Part shown: piece by piece, positions 6,891 to 9,572 of the stretch
How positions within the stretch are numbered: position 1 is the first letter of the stretch
How the letters are laid out: every line of letters starts with the position of its first letter
Assembly: GCA_021827225.1 (NCBI GenBank)
Contig: JAKAXG010000116.1
Span: 1 to 9,572, forward strand
DNA length: 9,572 nt
Origin: Actinomycetes bacterium
GTDB lineage: Bacteria; Actinomycetota; Acidimicrobiia; Acidimicrobiales; Palsa-688
Reading direction: 5' to 3'
Made by a program: the position numbers and the translations under genes
The notes under the pieces: model-generated
Seen by the model: only the letters and a program-made list of their open reading frames with translations
Database searches by the model: none
Told to the model about the DNA's origin: nothing

Positions 6891-6910
6891 TGGCGTGGCG
6901 GTCGGGGTAC
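6885..6910 (+). promoter_or_regulatory. Candidate SigB/SigF-type promoter of the DUF3072 gene
   Basis: GTTCGA (6885-6890), a 14-base spacer and GGGTAC (6905-6910) resemble the SigB pattern GTTTAA-N(12-14)-GGGTAT. The GGGTAC is exactly 9 bases from the ATG, implying a leaderless or nearly leaderless mRNA. That would explain the missing ribosome-binding site. The -35 half is also part of the LexA-like palindrome. Confidence 0.52.
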
Positions 6911-6919
6911 GACCTACCC

Positions 6920-7177
6920 ATGAGCAGTTCGCACAACCAACCAGCTGCCGCCGATCGACCGGCCACCACCGACCCGGGGCCGGCCGCCCGGAAGGATCCC
7001 GACGAGTGGGTGACCGGAGAGGAGCCCATGACCGGCCCGCAGGCGTCGTATCTGTCGACCCTCGCCCACGACACCGGCCGGGAGGTCCCCGAGCGGCTGA
7101 CCAAGGCCGAGGCGTCGAAGCTCATCGACGAGCTGCAGTCGGAGAGCGACCGGGCCGGGGCGGCCGGCGGCTCGTGA
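6920..7177 (+). CDS. DUF3072 domain protein, 85 aa
   Basis: The conserved part is EWVTGEEPMTGPQASYLSTL (residues 29-48) followed by LTKAEASKLIDELQ (60-73). This is the hallmark of DUF3072, a family of small actinobacterial and other bacterial proteins with no established function. The N-terminal 28 residues are a variable, probably disordered Ala/Pro/Asp-rich tail, and the C-terminus is Gly/Ala-rich. There is no signal peptide or membrane segment. The ATG at 6920 is favoured because it sits 9 bases after GGGTAC, the same layout as two other genes here; in-frame upstream starts lack conserved sequence. The gene is followed by the CBS-domain gene 92 bases downstream in the same direction. A stress role is inferred only from the promoter. 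Confidence 0.85.
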   Translation: MSSSHNQPAAADRPATTDPGPAARKDPDEWVTGEEPMTGPQASYLSTLAHDTGREVPERLTKAEASKLIDELQSESDRAGAAGGS

Positions 7178-7269
7178 TCGGGCCTTTCGTCCCTGACCCC
7201 GACCCCGGAGCCGGCGTTCACTGAGGTCAGCAGACCCCCCTGCTCGAAGCCCCGTTGGAAGGAGTGGAG

Positions 7270-7698
7270 ATGAAGCTGCACGACTTCGCCCGCGCCCGGG
7301 CGGTCACCTGCGGTCCCGGAGCCAGGATCTCAGAGGTCGCCACCGAGATGGCCCGCTACAACGTGGGGAGCGTCATCGTGGTCGACGGCGCCACCCCGGT
7401 CGGCATCGTCACCGACCGCGACATCGTGGTGCGGGCCACCGCCAAGGGCCTGGACCACGCCACCCCGGTGGCGGAGATCATGACCGCCGGCGTGACCGCC
7501 CTCGACGGGGAGCTCGACCTGGTCGACGCCGCCGCCCGGATGGCCGACTGCGGCTGCCGGCGGATGCCGGTGATCGACGGGCACGGCTCGCTGGAGGGGG
7601 TGGTGTCCCTCGACGACCTGCTGCTGGTGTTCACCCAGCACACCGACCAGCTGGCCCGGGCCGTCGCCTCGGAGACCACCAGCCCGCTGCCGCTCTGA
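7270..7698 (+). CDS. Two-CBS-domain protein
   Basis: This 142-residue stand-alone CBS-pair (Bateman) protein probably binds adenosyl ligands such as AMP, ATP, NADH or SAM and acts as a cytoplasmic energy or redox sensor. CBS1 spans about residues 8-62, including VGSVIVVDG and GIVTDRDIVVRA. CBS2 spans about 70-122, including EIMTAGVTALDGELDL, CRRMPVIDG and GVVSLDDLL. The G-h-h-T/S-x-x-D ligand motifs are intact in CBS1 (GIVTDRD) and present as GVVSLDD in CBS2. The ATG at 7270 is chosen because AAGGAG (7259-7264) lies 5 bases before it, one of the best ribosome-binding sites here; a TTG at 7255 would overlap it. Hypoxia-induced mycobacterial Hrp1 has the same architecture, but orthology is not shown. 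The partner protein is unknown. Confidence 0.93.
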   Translation: MKLHDFARARAVTCGPGARISEVATEMARYNVGSVIVVDGATPVGIVTDRDIVVRATAKGLDHATPVAEIMTAGVTALDGELDLVDAAARMADCGCRRMPVIDGHGSLEGVVSLDDLLLVFTQHTDQLARAVASETTSPLPL

Positions 7699-7713
7699 AC
7701 CGCCCGGGAGTCG

Positions 7714-8637
7714 CTAGAACCGGGTCATCTCCGACGCCGGGCCCATCACCACCAGCGGCGAGGCCGCCGGGTTCAACCAGCGCAGCAGCTGGTCGAGCTG
7801 CGGCCGGCCCAGGGAGATGCAGCCGTCGGTCGGCGTGCCGGTGTCGGCGGCGATGAACACCCCCGACCCGGCGTAGGGGACCGCCGGGTCGGTGTTGTAG
7901 TCGATGACGGCGAAGCTGGGGTAGGCCTGGGTCTCGGTCCACAGGGCCTCGCTGCCGCCCCCGAATGTAGGGGTGGTCCCGCACGCCACGTGCTGGAAGG
8001 TGTTGTACTGCGCCGAGCGGGGGTCCTCGTCCCACCAGTCGCCGCACACCAGGTGGTGGTACTGGCCGCGGACACCCGGGTTCGGGGCGTTGCCGTAGAT
8101 CACCGGGCCGATCCCGAACGCCCCCACCGGTGAGGTGCCGTCGCCCTCGATGGGATGATCGGAAAAGCCGTTCTGGCCGATGTGGGCGCTCCACGGCCCC
8201 CCGGCCGAGACCCAGCAACCCCCGTTGCGCTGCCAGAGCTGTACGGCGGCCACCGTGGCCCCGTAGCCGGCGCCCTCCGCGGTGATCAGCTGGCCGGCCG
8301 AGCCGGTGTAGGCCAGCGAGGAGGCCAGGTTCTGGGGGCAGGCGGCGGCCTGGGCGGTCGCCGGCGCCGTGGCCGCCCGGACGGCGGGTGCCGCCGTCGT
8401 GGTCGGGACAGCCACCGTCGTGGTGGTCGGCGCCGCCGGGGTGGTGGCGGAGGTGGGGGCGTCGGTGGCCGGCACCGTGACCCCCACCGTGGAGGCCGTG
8501 GTGCCGGCGGAGGAGGCCGCCGCCCGGGCGGCGGCCCGGCTGGAGCCGCCGGGCGGACCGCACGAGGCCACCACTACAGCCGCCGCCACCATCCCGAGGG
8601 CCGGGGAGGCGAAGCGGCGGTACAGGCATCGGGTCAT
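7714..8637 (-). CDS. Lipoprotein with L,D-transpeptidase (YkuD) fold, catalytic His apparently missing
   Basis: This 307-residue predicted lipoprotein has a basic n-region (MTRCLYRRF), a hydrophobic stretch and a lipobox VASC with Cys26. A Thr/Ala/Pro-rich linker (about 31-98) would span the periphery of the envelope. Residues 100-300 match the actinobacterial YkuD-like family: EGDGTSPVGAFGIG (164-177), LVCGDWWDEDP, FAVIDYNTDP, and the nucleophile Cys273 in TPTDGCISLG. L,D-transpeptidases form 3-3 cross-links in peptidoglycan or attach proteins to it. In relatives the strand before the Cys motif reads like SAIFLH with the catalytic His; here it is SGVFIAA, giving Ala263 at the aligned position. 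The gene converges on the CBS gene (15-base gap). It has no clear ribosome-binding site. Confidence 0.85.
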   Translation of the reverse strand: MTRCLYRRFASPALGMVAAAVVVASCGPPGGSSRAAARAAASSAGTTASTVGVTVPATDAPTSATTPAAPTTTTVAVPTTTAAPAVRAATAPATAQAAACPQNLASSLAYTGSAGQLITAEGAGYGATVAAVQLWQRNGGCWVSAGGPWSAHIGQNGFSDHPIEGDGTSPVGAFGIGPVIYGNAPNPGVRGQYHHLVCGDWWDEDPRSAQYNTFQHVACGTTPTFGGGSEALWTETQAYPSFAVIDYNTDPAVPYAGSGVFIAADTGTPTDGCISLGRPQLDQLLRWLNPAASPLVVMGPASEMTRF

Positions 8638-8721
8638 AGTCTGGGAGCCATCAACGTTTCGACCGAGATCTGCGGCGCACCCCCTGGTCGGCGAGCCGGC
8701 GCCCGTTCCTCTGCGTCACGC

Positions 8722-8727
8722 TACCTT
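8722..8727 (+). promoter_or_regulatory. Possible -10 box of the methyltransferase gene
   Basis: TACCTT fits the actinobacterial TANNNT -10 pattern and ends 5 bases before the ATG at 8733, which would make the mRNA leaderless. No convincing -35 element is seen. The rest of the 95-base divergent spacer (8638-8732) shows nothing else I can support. Confidence 0.25.
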
Positions 8728-8732
8728 CCGGT

Positions 8733-9380
8733 ATGGGGGCGTTTGTTGGCGGCCCCCGCCGCCGGCGCATGAGCGACCCCCGGCCCCGGCGCGACCTGGC
8801 GGCGACCCGCGAGTTCTTCGCCGCCCGGGCGGCCGGCTGGGAGGACCGCTTCCCCGACGACGGCCCGGCGTTCGCCGCCGCCGTCGCCGCGCTGGGCCCC
8901 CGGTCCGGGGAAGTGGCCCTCGACGCCGGGTGCGGGACCGGCCGGGCCCTGCCGCTGCTCCGCCACGCCGTCGGCCCCGCCGGCCTGGTCCTCGGCGTGG
9001 ACGTCACCCCGGAGATGCTGGCCGAGGCCGGCCGGCTCGGCCGGCGGGCGGTGGCGTCGCTGGTCGTGGGCGACGCCGGTCGCCTGCCCCTGGCCGACCG
9101 GTCCGTCGACGCCGTGCTGGCCGCCGGGCTCCTGGCCCACCGGGACGGGCCGGCCGGCGGCCTGGCCGAGCTGGCCCGGGTGACCCGCCCCGGTGGGCGG
9201 CTGGCCCTGTTCCACCCCATCGGCCGGGCCGCTCTGGCGGCCCGCCACGGCCGGCAGCCGGATCCCGACGACGTGCGGGCCGAGCCGGCCATCCGCTCCC
9301 TGCTCGGCTCCACCGGCTGGGCCGCCGAGTCGGTCGACGACGCACCGGGGCGGTACCTGGCGGTCGCCGTCCGTCGCTAA
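8733..9380 (+). CDS. Class I SAM-dependent methyltransferase (UbiE/Methyltransf_11 type)
   Basis: This 215-residue cytoplasmic enzyme is predicted to transfer a methyl group from S-adenosylmethionine to an unknown acceptor. Motif I is VALDAGCGTGRALP (about 61-74). The ribose-binding acidic residue is Asp90 in GVDVTPEML, motif II region is GDAGRLPLADRSVDAVLA (113-130), and motif III is ARVTRPGGRLALFHPIG (148-164). This is the layout of UbiE/menaquinone-type and related small-molecule methyltransferases. The substrate-binding C-terminal part is short, so specificity cannot be assigned. Two starts are possible: ATG 8733 (favoured weakly by the TACCTT box) and ATG 8769, which removes 12 Arg-rich residues and gives a more usual MSDPRPRRDL N-terminus. 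It is divergent from the YkuD gene. Confidence 0.88.
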   Translation: MGAFVGGPRRRRMSDPRPRRDLAATREFFAARAAGWEDRFPDDGPAFAAAVAALGPRSGEVALDAGCGTGRALPLLRHAVGPAGLVLGVDVTPEMLAEAGRLGRRAVASLVVGDAGRLPLADRSVDAVLAAGLLAHRDGPAGGLAELARVTRPGGRLALFHPIGRAALAARHGRQPDPDDVRAEPAIRSLLGSTGWAAESVDDAPGRYLAVAVRR

Positions 9381-9403
9381 TTGCTTCGCTTTTGGGCGAT
9401 TTA

Positions 9404-9426
9404 AGCAACTTGAGGTTGCTGATTTT
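9404..9426 (+). terminator. Hairpin with short T-run after the methyltransferase
   Basis: AGCAAC-TTGAG-GTTGCT (9404-9420) is a perfect 6-base stem with a 5-base loop, followed by GATTTT. It begins 24 bases after the methyltransferase stop in an unusually AT-rich stretch (about 9379-9428). It fits a weak intrinsic terminator. The stem is only half GC and the T-run is short. Confidence 0.42.
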
Positions 9427-9550
9427 GCGCTCACCGGTGCCGGGCGACGACGGCCCGTCTAGGCTGAAACCGGAAGGGCCGGCAGACGCCGACCCGGAAA
9501 CATTCCTTTCAGACCGGCTGGGGCGGCCGGATGGCGTAGGGGCGGCGCAC
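9427..9550 (+). other. Leader or promoter region before the gene at the window end
   Basis: I see no convincing coding here. TAGGCT (9460-9465) fits a TANNNT -10 box, with no good -35. CTGAAA (9464-9469) and TTTCAG (9507-9512) form a 6-base inverted repeat enclosing the smaller GGAA-ACA-TTCC (9496-9506). The region could therefore fold as a structured leader. It matches no riboswitch class I can recall. Confidence 0.25.
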
Positions 9551-9572
9551 ATGGATTCGGAAAAAGACGGGG
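9551..9572 (+). CDS. Possible start of a gene truncated by the window end
   Basis: An ATG at 9551 opens a frame reading MDSEKDG to the window edge. AGGGGCGG (9538-9545) lies 5 bases upstream and could serve as a ribosome-binding site. Seven codons are too few to name a product. Confidence 0.33.

Noticed and set aside
7631..8629. Minus-strand 332-codon frame over the YkuD gene
   Set aside because: It is out of frame with the lipobox and the DGCISL motif and has no recognisable domain.

Overview
This 9.6 kb window is chromosomal DNA of a very GC-rich bacterium, almost certainly an actinomycete (Actinomycetota). The grounds are GC-saturated third codon positions, an aspartokinase-asd pair joined end to start, a DUF3072 protein, several genes that appear to be leaderless, and the overall set of families. 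A lineage such as Acidimicrobiia is possible, but the sequence alone does not settle it. I see no tRNA, rRNA, CRISPR array, insertion sequence or phage gene.

Region 1 (1-3074, + strand) is metabolic. It starts inside the C-terminal regulatory half of aspartokinase (lysC) and runs directly into aspartate-semialdehyde dehydrogenase (asd), the first two steps of lysine/threonine/methionine/diaminopimelate synthesis. After a 149-base spacer come a 72-residue hypothetical protein and an enolase-superfamily enzyme of the o-succinylbenzoate synthase / N-acylamino acid racemase type (menC).

Region 2 (3082-4517, - strand) holds a hemerythrin HHE protein and an SMP-30/gluconolactonase-type hydrolase. 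Divergent from these is a 12-helix MFS permease (4568-5809, +). It converges on a MEDS-domain plus HATPase protein (5818-6747, -) that looks like an anti-sigma-type regulator.

Region 3 (6748-9572) holds a DUF3072 protein and a two-CBS-domain protein (+), a lipoprotein of the L,D-transpeptidase (YkuD) fold (-), a class I SAM methyltransferase (+), a terminator-like hairpin, and the probable first codons of another gene at the window end.

The observation that ties the window together is regulatory. Three genes (hemerythrin, SMP-30, DUF3072) each carry GGGTAC or GGGTAT exactly 9 bases before the ATG. This is where the -10 box of a SigB/SigF-type stress promoter would sit on a leaderless transcript. 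A putative RsbW-like ATPase lies among them, so the region may be a small general-stress regulon island. The DUF3072 promoter also contains a LexA/SOS-box-like palindrome, and the hemerythrin promoter contains two tandem palindromes. The YkuD protein appears to lack its catalytic histidine.
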